NCBI RefSeq assembly: GCF_001904725.1
Contig: NZ_MRCE01000012.1
Coordinates: 62,001 to 126,000, forward strand
DNA: 64,000 nt
Source: Phormidium ambiguum IAM M-71
GTDB lineage: Bacteria > Cyanobacteriota > Cyanobacteriia > Cyanobacteriales > Aerosakkonemataceae
Reading direction: 5' to 3'
Part shown: positions 8,731 to 16,750 of the stretch, one piece after another
Layout of the letters: each line of letters begins with the position of its first letter
Numbering within the stretch: position 1 is the first letter of the stretch
Made by a program: the position numbers and the translations under genes
Notes under the pieces: generated by a model
What the model was told of the DNA's origin: nothing
The model's database searches: none
Seen by the model: the letters and a program-made list of their open reading frames with translations, nothing else

Positions 8731-8770
8731 CACAGATATCCACAGATGAACACAGATGAACACAGATGTT
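8731..8770. repeat. Four tandem 10-bp units
   Basis: The units CACAGATATC, CACAGATGAA (twice) and CACAGATGTT run head to tail in the gap before the SUMF1-like gene. Related cagatgaacgcagatg tracts occur around 25.2-25.4 kb, so this is a dispersed simple repeat. Confidence 0.85.
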
Positions 8771-8800
8771 TGCACAGTGTTATTAGAGGAGATTAATTAG

Positions 8801-9713
8801 GTGATTGTCACGTCAGATTTGCTAACTTTTGATTTTGATGTAGTAACAGTTAATCCTCAAGGTGAAGAAGTTGAACGTATCCGCAGTTCAGCTAAATATC
8901 GAGTGGAAGAATTAGGACAAGGCGTAATTTTAGAAATGGTTACTATTCCTAGTGGTACTTTTTTAATGGGGGCAAATAAAACAGAGGAAGGCAGGTTAAA
9001 AAATCAAAATACACAACATTTAATAACTATACAACCTTTTTTTTTTGGGTAAATATCCTGTTACTCAAGCGCAATGGGAAGCAGTAGCAAATTTGCCAAA
9101 AATTAATCAATTTTTACATCCAGACCCATCAATTATTAAAGCATCAAATAACCCTGTGGAACAAATTTCTTGGGATGATGCGATCGAATTTTGTGCCAGA
9201 TTATCTCAACATACAGGAAAACAATATCGACTTCCCAGCGAAGCTGAATGGGAATATGCTTGTCGCGCCGGAACTACGACACCTTTTCACTTTGGAGAAA
9301 CTTGCACAACTGAATTAGCAAATTATTCAGGAATAGACTGGGAATATATGGGAAAAATTTGCAGTCGTGGTGCTTATGGTTTAGGGCCAAAAGGACAAGA
9401 TAGAAGAGAAACAACACCTGTAGGAAGCTTTGAGGTTGCTAATAGTTTTGGACTCTATGATATGCACGGAAATGTTAGAGAATGGTGTGCAGACTTTTGG
9501 CACGATAATTATCAAGATGCGCCGACTGATGGTAGTGCTTGGGTGACAGGTGGAGATAGGGAAAAACGGGTTTTGCGTGGTGGTTCTTGGAATACAGGGC
9601 CTACAAAATGTCGATCGGCTTTTCGTAGCGTTTTAGAAGCAAATGCTTCCCTTTATGATGTCGGTTTTCGGGTTGCTTGTTCTTACAATATAGCCAGTCT
9701 AAATGAATTGTGA
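8801..9713 (+). pseudogene. SUMF1/FGE-like protein interrupted by a frameshift in a T10 tract
   Basis: GTG at 8801 follows AGAGGAG. The first frame encodes 83 residues and stops right after a run of ten T (about 9037-9046). Reading continues in another frame to 9713. Removing one T joins them into QPFFLGKYPVTQAQWEAV, exactly the family's N-terminal block. Downstream come EQISWDDAIEFCARLS, RLPSEAEWEYACRAG, DMHGNVREWCADFW and VLRGGSWNTG, all typical of formylglycine-generating-enzyme-like domains. The two Cys that activate oxygen in true FGEs are not in the usual place, so it is more likely a structural or accessory relative. The tract may be a sequencing error, a true mutation or a slippage switch. 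Confidence 0.82.
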
Positions 9714-9736
9714 AAACTTCTTCTTCTCTTCTTTTT

Positions 9737-9795
9737 TCGTGTCCTTCGCGTCTTACGCGCTACGCGCACGCTACGCGAACGCGGTTCAAAAAAAA
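9737..9795. repeat. Dispersed palindrome-rich repeat, copy 1
   Basis: A GC-rich repeat containing GCTACGCGAACGCGGTTC followed by an A-run. Its reverse complement recurs at 35886-35949 with only a few changes. It lies between the SUMF1-like gene and the MDR gene. Confidence 0.8.
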
Positions 9796-9833
9796 TCCTT
9801 TTCACCAATCATTTAGACTCTCTATAAAAGATT

Positions 9834-10841
9834 ATGACTTTAACCAAATACCGGAAACTGATTGCTAAAAATTTGAGTAATGATTTTAAATCTGCTGTTG
9901 AAATTGTAGAAGCAGATATTCCCATTTTATCAGCAAATAACATCCTAATTCGTAATAAATATGCTGGCATTAATGCAGGTTTTGATACCTTAAGTTGTCG
10001 TGGTGAAGTTCCCTACATTAACCTTACGCCACCTTTTGATTTAGGAGTTGAAGCAGTTGGGGAAATAGTAGCAGTTGGGAGTGAGGTTAAAGATTTACAA
10101 ATTGGTGATGCAGTAGCAACAACTGTCAGGGGTGGGGGATATCGAGAATATCAAGTTTTGGATGCTAAATTAGCTGTGAAAATTCGGGAAGCTAACCCGG
10201 AAATTTTAACTTTAATGCCTACAGGTGTATCAGCTTTAGTGGCGTTGGAAAAAGTAGGAGAAATGCGAAGTAATGAGGTGGTTTTAGTTACTGCTGCTGC
10301 TGGAGGTACGGGACATATTGCTGTACAATTGGCTAAGTTAGCGGGTAATCATGTAATAGGAATTTGTGGATCGGATGCTAAGGTAAAATTGTTGAAGGAT
10401 TTGGGGTGCGATCGCCCAATCAACTACCGCCAAGAAAACCTAAACACAGTTTTACAACAAGAATATCCTCAAGGCATTAACTTAGTATTTGAATGTATTG
10501 GCAAAGAAACATTTGACACTTGTGTAGATAATTTAGCTGTACGAGGCAGATTAGTAATTGTCGGGTTTATATCCGAATATTTAAATGATTTTGAATTGGT
10601 AAATCAGCCGAGAATTTATAGTAAAATATTCTGGAAAGCTGCTTCTGTGCGAGGTTTTTTGATGCCGCATTATGCAGAGTTTGGGGCGGAGGTGTGCGAT
10701 CGACTTTTAAACCTTTACTATTCCGGTAAAATTCAAGTAACAGTTGACCCCACTGAGTTTAAAGGATTAGAGTCAATTCCTGATGCCGTAGAATACCTGC
10801 TGAGTGGGAAAAACTGCGGCAAAGTAGTAGTTAGTTTTTAA
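9834..10841 (+). CDS. MDR-family NAD(P)H-dependent oxidoreductase (quinone/prostaglandin-reductase type)
   Basis: The 335-residue medium-chain reductase resembles the zinc-free ZADH2/prostaglandin reductase 3 branch. Evidence is an N-terminal barrel with GVEAVGEIVAVGSEV, then the cofactor loop TAAAGGTGHIAVQLAKLAG (about 155-173), and a NYRQEN segment where the NADPH-phosphate site lies. The structural Cys cluster and zinc ligands of alcohol dehydrogenases are absent. Such enzymes reduce alpha,beta-unsaturated ketones or 15-keto lipids. It follows the SUMF1-like gene by 120 bp and is convergent with RidA, overlapping it by 4 bp. Confidence 0.85.
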   Translation: MTLTKYRKLIAKNLSNDFKSAVEIVEADIPILSANNILIRNKYAGINAGFDTLSCRGEVPYINLTPPFDLGVEAVGEIVAVGSEVKDLQIGDAVATTVRGGGYREYQVLDAKLAVKIREANPEILTLMPTGVSALVALEKVGEMRSNEVVLVTAAAGGTGHIAVQLAKLAGNHVIGICGSDAKVKLLKDLGCDRPINYRQENLNTVLQQEYPQGINLVFECIGKETFDTCVDNLAVRGRLVIVGFISEYLNDFELVNQPRIYSKIFWKAASVRGFLMPHYAEFGAEVCDRLLNLYYSGKIQVTVDPTEFKGLESIPDAVEYLLSGKNCGKVVVSF

Positions 10842-11272
10842 TCTAAAAAAACCGCAGTACATTTAATTTCCACAATCAACCCAGGAGTAGACAAAGCAGT
10901 AATCCCAAAACCAGTCCAAGTCGGAAAATTGTTAGTAAAATATCTATCCTTCACCTGCATAAACAATTGCAAATGGGGAATCGTAAAATTTTGTTGTTCC
11001 CCAGGCGAAACAGGTGGTTGTCCAGTAACATGATAAGTAACCATTTCTACCACATCATCAAAAGTTGCACCTGCCGCCGTCAACACCTTTTTTACATTCT
11101 CAAAAGCTTGGACAAATTGCGGTTCAACTCCCTGGACAACTTGCATATTTTCATCCCTACCTACTTGCCCGGAAATGTATAATGTATTATTAATTTTGAT
11201 TCCCGGACAATAATGGTACTTTTCATACAAAACTTCCATTCCTTTAGGGATAATCACTTCGCGCTTAGACAT
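10838..11272 (-). CDS. RidA/YjgF-family protein without the canonical Arg
   Basis: The 144-residue protein has the chorismate-mutase-like fold of Rid proteins: NNTLYISGQVGRD at the N-terminal strand, the central helix ENVKKVLTAAGATFDDVVEM and the C-terminal strand LIVEIKCTAVF. In active imine deaminases the stretch P-x-Arg precedes that strand; here it reads FPTWTGFGI, so Arg is replaced by Trp. The protein therefore probably belongs to an enzymatically different Rid subgroup. It is divergently transcribed from the NTF2-like gene across 77 bp and convergent with the MDR gene. Confidence 0.88.
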   Translation of the reverse strand: MSKREVIIPKGMEVLYEKYHYCPGIKINNTLYISGQVGRDENMQVVQGVEPQFVQAFENVKKVLTAAGATFDDVVEMVTYHVTGQPPVSPGEQQNFTIPHLQLFMQVKDRYFTNNFPTWTGFGITALSTPGLIVEIKCTAVFLD

Positions 11273-11349
11273 ATAACCAGCAATTTTTAAATTGCTAACT
11301 CAATTAATTAGATAAATTTTACAATAATTTTACAGATGAGGAAAGGGAA

Positions 11350-11748
11350 ATGACAGAACAACAGCAAAAAACATTAGAAGTTGGGCAAAAAGCCTTTTCT
11401 TATTTAACTCATGGACTGAAAACGGGAGAATGGGACGAGTTTTTAAATATGCTGACTGATGATTTTACCTTTTGGTTTCCAATGGGTAAATATCACGGTT
11501 TAAATGTAGGTAAACCGAAAGCCAAAGAATTTTTAGAATACGTTTCTCAATGCTTCGCTGGCGGACTTTCGATCGCTTCTGTAGAACGAGTAACTAGTAG
11601 CGATACAACAGTTGTTTTTGAATTTTTAGACGAAGGTAAATTTCTAGAAGAACCTTATAAAAATCGAATTGCAGCTTCCTTTGATATTCGCGGAGATAAA
11701 ATTTGTGGATATCGGGAATATTTCGGTAGTGATGGAAAATCGAATTAG
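11350..11748 (+). CDS. SnoaL/NTF2-like small protein
   Basis: The 132-residue single-domain protein has helix-helix-strand spacing of the cone-shaped NTF2-like fold: ALKTGEW-type helix (here GLKTGEWDEFLNMLTDDFTFWFP), then a long C-terminal sheet with TVVFEFLDEGKF and FDIRGDKICGYREYFG. Family members are isomerases, cyclases, hydrolases or ligand binders. A good GAGGAAAGGGAA ribosome-binding site precedes the ATG. It is divergent from ridA, so it may belong functionally to the same metabolic cluster. Confidence 0.78.
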   Translation: MTEQQQKTLEVGQKAFSYLTHGLKTGEWDEFLNMLTDDFTFWFPMGKYHGLNVGKPKAKEFLEYVSQCFAGGLSIASVERVTSSDTTVVFEFLDEGKFLEEPYKNRIAASFDIRGDKICGYREYFGSDGKSN

Positions 11749-11774
11749 GGATGGCAAAACTTCTAGATTGTCTC

Positions 11775-11865
11775 TAGACATCTCCAAATAACAATGTAGA
11801 AACGTTGTATAAAACGTCTCTACATTCATTCCAGGTAACGCACCTTGAATTTCTGGAGATGTCTA
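11775..11865. repeat. Nested double inverted repeat
   Basis: The outer arms TAGACATCTCCA (11775-11786) and TGGAGATGTCTA (11854-11865) are perfect complements. Inside lies a hairpin with 14-bp arms, AATGTAGAAACGTT (11793-11806) and 11813-11826, with one mismatch and a 6-nt loop. The inner hairpin belongs to the gtagagacgt family also seen at 29127-29160 and 60948-60976. It falls between the NTF2-like gene and the kinase. Confidence 0.8.
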
Positions 11866-11909
11866 ATGATATGTCACAATTAAATCTATGAGTTTCGACC
11901 TTACACGCA

Positions 11910-13247
11910 ATGGCTTGGAACAGAGGACATAAACTAAAAGATGGTAAATACACCATCCGGGAAGTGCTGGGAGAAGGGGGTTTTGGCATCACCTATCGCG
12001 TCAGAGATGAAAAGGGGCAACAGTTTGCGCTGAAAACTCTCAACGATGAAGTAATTGCCAACCCGAATTTTGCAAAACTACAAGAAGATTTTATGAATGA
12101 GGGGCTGCGGTTAGCCCAATTTAAAAACCATCCGCATATCGTTAAAGTTTATAAGTTACTCCAAGAAACAGTTCAAATCAATAATTCAAGCAAAGGTTTA
12201 TTTGGTTTATTTGGGGCAAAATCTTCTAGCCTTTCCCTTTGCTGCATTTTGATGGAATATATTGAGGGGACTAATTTAGCTAAATGGGTAGAAAAGCGAG
12301 GTGCAATACCCGAAGCTGAAGCTTTGCGCTATATTCAGCAAGTTGGGGAAGCTTTGATAGCAATTCATCAAGAAGGTTCTTTGCACCGAGATGTGAAGCC
12401 ACATAATATTATTTTACGGGCTAGTAGCTTGGATGCAGTATTAATTGATTTTGGCATGGTGCGGGATTTTTCCCCAAATCACTCAACTCATACGATGGGA
12501 GGAACTCCTTTGTATGCTGCGCCGGAACAATTTGGTTTGATCCCAGATCCACCAAAGGAATATACTGATGTTTATGGTTTGGCAGCAACTTTGTTTTATT
12601 TGCTGACTGGAATACATCCGAATTATAGCGTTGTTGAATCAATTAAGATTCCTTCTGCGAGTGAGCGAGTACGCGAAGCAATTATTAAAGGCATGGAATT
12701 TCGAGCCAAAGATCGTACTCAATCTGTGCAAGATTGGCTAGAATTACTCTTAGGAAAAGATGATTTAAGTTCCGATAAAGGGGTAGATTACCAGAAATTA
12801 CGGGATTTACTCAAAGCGGGGAATTGGCGAGAGGCTGATCAAGAAACTGCGAGAGTAATGCTTAAAGTAGCAAGAAGGGAAAAGGAAGTTTGGTTAGATG
12901 ACAAACACATTGAAAATTTTCCCTGTACCGACCTTCGCACAATAGACCGACTTTGGGTAAAATACAGCAATGGGCGCTTTGGTTTTTCTGTACAAAAGCG
13001 CATTTGGGAAAGTGTGGGGGGAAAACCTGGAGAGTGGGGTGGAGAAATTTACAATAAGTTCTGCGATCGCGTAGGCTGGTATGAGATGAAAAAAGACACC
13101 TGGAAATCATACGATGACCTCACCTTCTCCCTTAATGCCCCTGGGGGGCATCTCCCCAGGTGTGTGCCCCTGGCGGGCATCTGGCGATGGGTGGGGCCGA
13201 AGGGTCCTTCTTCTCTCGCGTCGAGACTTGTAAATTGTAACCTATAA
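11910..13247 (+). CDS. Ser/Thr protein kinase with C-terminal GUN4 domain
   Basis: The 445-residue protein begins with a Hanks-type kinase (about 12-285). Its glycine loop GEGGFGITYRV, VIK-type Lys in FALKTL, catalytic HRDVKPHN, DFG in LIDFGMVRDF and APEQ activation segment are all intact. Residues about 295-445 form a GUN4-type domain (DYQKLRDLLKAGNWREAD, KVARREKEVWL, FPCTDLRTIDRLWVKYSNGRFGFSVQKRIWE). GUN4 domains bind porphyrins in Mg-chelatase control, so kinase activity may respond to a tetrapyrrole. The 3' end is locally GC-rich with a 17-bp near duplication (13137-13153 and 13166-13182) inside the final loop. Confidence 0.92.
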   Translation: MAWNRGHKLKDGKYTIREVLGEGGFGITYRVRDEKGQQFALKTLNDEVIANPNFAKLQEDFMNEGLRLAQFKNHPHIVKVYKLLQETVQINNSSKGLFGLFGAKSSSLSLCCILMEYIEGTNLAKWVEKRGAIPEAEALRYIQQVGEALIAIHQEGSLHRDVKPHNIILRASSLDAVLIDFGMVRDFSPNHSTHTMGGTPLYAAPEQFGLIPDPPKEYTDVYGLAATLFYLLTGIHPNYSVVESIKIPSASERVREAIIKGMEFRAKDRTQSVQDWLELLLGKDDLSSDKGVDYQKLRDLLKAGNWREADQETARVMLKVARREKEVWLDDKHIENFPCTDLRTIDRLWVKYSNGRFGFSVQKRIWESVGGKPGEWGGEIYNKFCDRVGWYEMKKDTWKSYDDLTFSLNAPGGHLPRCVPLAGIWRWVGPKGPSSLASRLVNCNL

Positions 13248-13391
13248 GGCTTTCCGAAAATTTTTAAGAATTGCAACAGAGGGAAATTCCTCGAAGCTAT
13301 GAGGATTATGGCTTTCCGATACCTGGCACTGAGGTCGGATAATTGAAATAGATGAGGGTAGGATAAACTTTACTTTCAAGTAATAAGCATT

Positions 13392-13577
13392 ATGACATCG
13401 AATTTAACTAAGGAAGAAATCAAAGAGATGATTTTCCAGCTACCTGTAGAAGAAATTATCTCACTGATGGCAGATATTGAGGAAAGAGTGGAAAACCTGA
13501 CAATGATGCAGTTAGCAGAAACAGGATTTGCAGAGTGGAACGATCCAGAGGAAAATATTTACAATGACGAAGCTTAA
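13392..13577 (+). CDS. Small acidic protein, antitoxin-like
   Basis: The 61-residue highly acidic protein is mostly helical, ending MMQLAETGFAEWNDPEENIYNDEA (only the block LAETGFAEWNDPEE is diagnostic). Small cyanobacterial proteins with this ending often sit next to toxin genes. No DNA-binding motif is obvious. It precedes a 133-residue gene by 59 bp. Function is inferred only from size, charge and position. Confidence 0.62.
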   Translation: MTSNLTKEEIKEMIFQLPVEEIISLMADIEERVENLTMMQLAETGFAEWNDPEENIYNDEA

Positions 13578-13636
13578 TTCTAAAAAAAATGTGATTGTTA
13601 TAAACTTGTCAAAGCCAATATAAACTAGGTAACTCG

Positions 13637-14038
13637 ATGACAAGGGAGCAAAGATGGTCGCATTTAAGCCAATTAGAGAGAAAATTCTATAGAAATGCGA
13701 TCGAAAGATACGAAAATATTTTACAAATGATAGAAGATGTTCCCAAAATTGCGATTCGCTACAATTTGAGTGTTGAAGAAGTTGAACGAGCAAAGAATTA
13801 CGTCATTGGCAGCGGCTACAAATATAATTTAGTGCCTGATATTGATATAGCAGAAGCTTGGGAACGGTTATCATTAGGAGAGGGAAATGATATTGATGAA
13901 ATTCTCTTGAGGCATGAAGTTTTAGAATCCGAACTTGTCGTAAATCAAGGTATGGAACAACCAGTAGCGCATCAGATAGCAAATCAACAATACCCTTGGG
14001 GAGAAAGACTAAGTGAAAGTAGGAGAAAATATGATTGA
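13637..14038 (+). CDS. Small protein with HE-x-x-E motif, possible toxin-like
   Basis: The 133-residue protein has no signal or membrane segment. The N-terminal half is basic and helical. The C-terminal half reads ILLRHEVLESELVV followed by EQPVAHQIANQQYP. This LxHE...E...AH pattern resembles the C-terminal ends of some polymorphic toxins and putative zincins (a HExxE core and a later His). It overlaps the next gene by 8 bp, a layout typical of toxin followed by immunity or antitoxin. I do not recognise a named family. Confidence 0.65.
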   Translation: MTREQRWSHLSQLERKFYRNAIERYENILQMIEDVPKIAIRYNLSVEEVERAKNYVIGSGYKYNLVPDIDIAEAWERLSLGEGNDIDEILLRHEVLESELVVNQGMEQPVAHQIANQQYPWGERLSESRRKYD

Positions 14039-14435
14039 TTCAGAGCAGAAGTTTTTGCAAGCATTGGATAAGTGTATAGCCTTAGCAGATATGAAAGCTA
14101 AAGCTTCTAGTTTGCCTTACGAAGCGATCGATATTTTTTGTGAAATTTGCCAAGAACCATCAGTATTTATCAACCTAATTTATCATCATTCAGCCAAAGT
14201 TAAAATAGCATTGAACACCGTTCGAGACTATGCCGCAAATGCCGATAACTGGAAAATAAATGGTTATCCCTTTGGCGTTAAAGATCACTGTAGTATTTTA
14301 GGCTTTTTTCTCCAACTTAATCGTCCACCAAATGAGTTTGAATTCTTTAGTGGTAATTTCCAGACTTCCGAAGATGTTTCCCACCTTTTAATAGAGTGGA
14401 AAGGAATAAACCTTCTTGCTTCTCAATCAGCTTGA
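14031..14435 (+). CDS. Unknown small protein, coupled to upstream gene; possible immunity partner
   Basis: The ATG at 14031 is preferred over the GTG at 14013 because AGGAG (14021-14025) lies 5 nt before it. The 134-residue product is acidic, without signal peptide, with blocks YEAIDIFCEICQEPSVFINL and EFEFFSGNFQTSEDVSHLLIEWKG. The start codon lies inside the end of the upstream gene, so translation is coupled. Position and acidity suggest an inhibitor of the upstream product; no family is recognised. Confidence 0.7.
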   Translation: MIDSEQKFLQALDKCIALADMKAKASSLPYEAIDIFCEICQEPSVFINLIYHHSAKVKIALNTVRDYAANADNWKINGYPFGVKDHCSILGFFLQLNRPPNEFEFFSGNFQTSEDVSHLLIEWKGINLLASQSA

Positions 14436-14530
14436 GCTAGATTAAGCAGAATAAACTTGCGATCGACATTTTCCAAGTGGTACTTTCTTATAGCTAACGG
14501 AAAAAAGGAGTTATCTGACTCAAATTCATC

Positions 14531-16552
14531 ATGAAGCGATCGCTCATCACAATTCCACTCACATTAATCCTGCTAGAATCAGCTGTACCCTTGGCTCTAG
14601 CCGCACCACCGAGACAACCAGACAAAACCGAAGAATGCGAACTTTTGATAGTTGGCGGTGGACTTTCTGGTTCTGCTGCGGCTTACGAAGCCTTACTCGC
14701 CGGAAGAACAGTTTGTCTAACCGAAATTACCGACTGGGTAGGCGGACAAATTTCCTCGCAAGGAACCTCCGCACTCGACGAAAAAGCCACCCAACGGCGA
14801 CTACTGTTTTATCCTCGCGGTTACTTAGAACTTCGCAAACGAATTGAAGAACATTATGGTAGACTCAACCCCGGAAAATGTTGGGTGAGTGAATCTTGTT
14901 TTTTCCCTTATGATGGGCACAAAATCCTTTTTGATATTTTAAAAGATGCCGCCAAAAAAGGTAAAGGAAATCTCAAATGGTTCCCTTCAACAGTCATTAA
15001 AGAACTCGATATTAGTTCTGATGGTAAACAAATTCAAAGCGCGATCGCCATTCAACACCAACCCGCCAAAAATGCACCACCACTAAACACCCTGCCATTA
15101 TCGCGCACCATTGAAGACGCTTATCGCTACGAAAATTCGCCCCAATTTGATAAAACGATCGTTCGTTTTGTTCCGAAAAAAACCAACAAATCAAATCAAA
15201 AACCTCGTCCGGCTGACTGGTATGTAATAGAAGCCACCGAAACCGGAGAATTAATAGGTTTAGCAGACGTTCCTTACCGTTTGGGAATCGATCCTCGTTC
15301 CTATTTAGAACCTTCATCCTCCACAGAAAAAGGCGACAAATTTTGCACCCAAGGCTTCACCTACACCTTTGCAATGGAAGCAACGGAACAGCCACAACCG
15401 CAAATAATGCCTTCATTTTATCCCCAATACGAGCCTTATTACAGTTACGAATTACCCCGTTTAGCCAGCTTCAATTTAGTATTTTCTTATCGTCGCATTT
15501 TCAGCGCCAAACCAGACCAACCATTACCAGGAGATTACAAACAATACCCCATAAATCCTGGTGATATTTCCATGCAAAACTGGACTTGGGGAAATGATTA
15601 TCGTCCCGGAACTGCACAAGATAACCTCATTTATACCCGCGAACAATTGCAAGAAAGCGGACAATTAAACCCCGGTGGATGGATGGGAGGACTCCGCGCA
15701 GAAACCTTACGCAAAGGCGAAGAAAACGCCCTGGGTTTTTATTATTGGTTAGCCAAAGGAACGACAGATTCCCAATTAGGTAATAACGTCAAAACACCTT
15801 ATCCAAACTTGCGTTTTATTAGTGGTTTAGACTCACCAATGGGAACCGCACATGGCTTATCCAAATATCCTTATATGCGCGAAGGAAGACGGATAATTGG
15901 CAGACCAAGTTACGGACAAACAGATGGTTTTACTGTTTGGGAAATTGACATTTCTCGCAACAATTTCCGCCAAGAATCTTATAGTCAAATCCTTTCCCCA
16001 GAAGAGTATCGCCGTTTATGGGCAACTTTATCCGGTTTAAATGCTGCTTCGGTAATTTCTGGTGAATTATCGCCCGAACAAGTGAAACCAAGATCCCGTT
16101 CTGCAATTTTTCCTGACTCAGTGGGAATTGGATTTTATGCGATCGACTTTCACCCCTGCATGGAAAAAAGTCCCCCAGAAGCACCCGGAAACAGAGAACG
16201 AGAAGGTACCAGAAAAGGACAAGGCGGAACCTTTCCCTTTCAAGTTCCTTTAAGAGCAATGATTCCCCAAAAAATCGACAATATGTTAGTAGCAGGAAAA
16301 AGCATCGCCACCAGTCACACAGCAGCAGCAGCTTATCGCGTCCATTCCTTTGAATGGTCAGTCGGTGCAGCCGCAGGAACTACTGCCGACTTTGCTTTAA
16401 AAAATGGCGTTCTTCCCTACGAATTAGTAGATCAACTACCATCAAAAGAACCACAATTAGAAGCATTACAACGCCGTTTAGAACAAAACAAAAACCCCGT
16501 TGCTTTCCCCAATACTTCGATTTTGAATCAATCTTGGGAAGATTGGAAATAA
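14531..16552 (+). CDS. Exported FAD-dependent oxidoreductase
   Basis: The 673-residue protein opens with a signal peptide (about 1-24: basic start, hydrophobic core, ALAAPP cleavage region). The FAD-binding Rossmann motif LLIVGGGLSGSAAAYEA lies at about 38-54. It continues with TEITDWVGGQISSQG, and a C-terminal FAD contact MLVAGKSIATSHTAAAAYRVH. The family is the FAD-dependent oxidoreductase group found in cyanobacteria and planctomycetes, with unknown substrate. Export of a flavoprotein through Sec is unusual, though Tat-independent examples exist. An upstream region with a HIP1 site separates it from the small three-gene unit. Confidence 0.87.
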   Translation: MKRSLITIPLTLILLESAVPLALAAPPRQPDKTEECELLIVGGGLSGSAAAYEALLAGRTVCLTEITDWVGGQISSQGTSALDEKATQRRLLFYPRGYLELRKRIEEHYGRLNPGKCWVSESCFFPYDGHKILFDILKDAAKKGKGNLKWFPSTVIKELDISSDGKQIQSAIAIQHQPAKNAPPLNTLPLSRTIEDAYRYENSPQFDKTIVRFVPKKTNKSNQKPRPADWYVIEATETGELIGLADVPYRLGIDPRSYLEPSSSTEKGDKFCTQGFTYTFAMEATEQPQPQIMPSFYPQYEPYYSYELPRLASFNLVFSYRRIFSAKPDQPLPGDYKQYPINPGDISMQNWTWGNDYRPGTAQDNLIYTREQLQESGQLNPGGWMGGLRAETLRKGEENALGFYYWLAKGTTDSQLGNNVKTPYPNLRFISGLDSPMGTAHGLSKYPYMREGRRIIGRPSYGQTDGFTVWEIDISRNNFRQESYSQILSPEEYRRLWATLSGLNAASVISGELSPEQVKPRSRSAIFPDSVGIGFYAIDFHPCMEKSPPEAPGNREREGTRKGQGGTFPFQVPLRAMIPQKIDNMLVAGKSIATSHTAAAAYRVHSFEWSVGAAAGTTADFALKNGVLPYELVDQLPSKEPQLEALQRRLEQNKNPVAFPNTSILNQSWEDWK

Positions 16553-16611
16553 TCGCGCACTGAGGACTAGGGAAATGGGGGGATAATTTATTTAACTAAA
16601 TCTTCAATTCT

Positions 16612-16675
16612 CCCCACTTCCCCACCTCCCCACCTCCCCACCTCCCCACTTCCCCACTTCCTCACTTCCTCACCC
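16612..16675. repeat. Eight tandem 8-bp units
   Basis: Eight head-to-tail octamers run CCCCACTT, CCCCACCT (three times), CCCCACTT (twice), CCTCACTT, CCTCACCC. They fill the gap between the flavoprotein and the histidine kinase. This pyrimidine-rich microsatellite is common in filamentous cyanobacteria and has no coding role here. Confidence 0.92.
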
Positions 16676-16750
16676 TTAAGAAAGATCCATATTCAGAAAA
16701 ACTGGGGTTGAATATAAAAAAAGACCGTGTATGTATACGGATAACTCTCC

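Noticed and set aside
16612-16675. Tandem repeat considered as a CRISPR array
   Set aside because: Eight-base units without spacers are a microsatellite, not a CRISPR.
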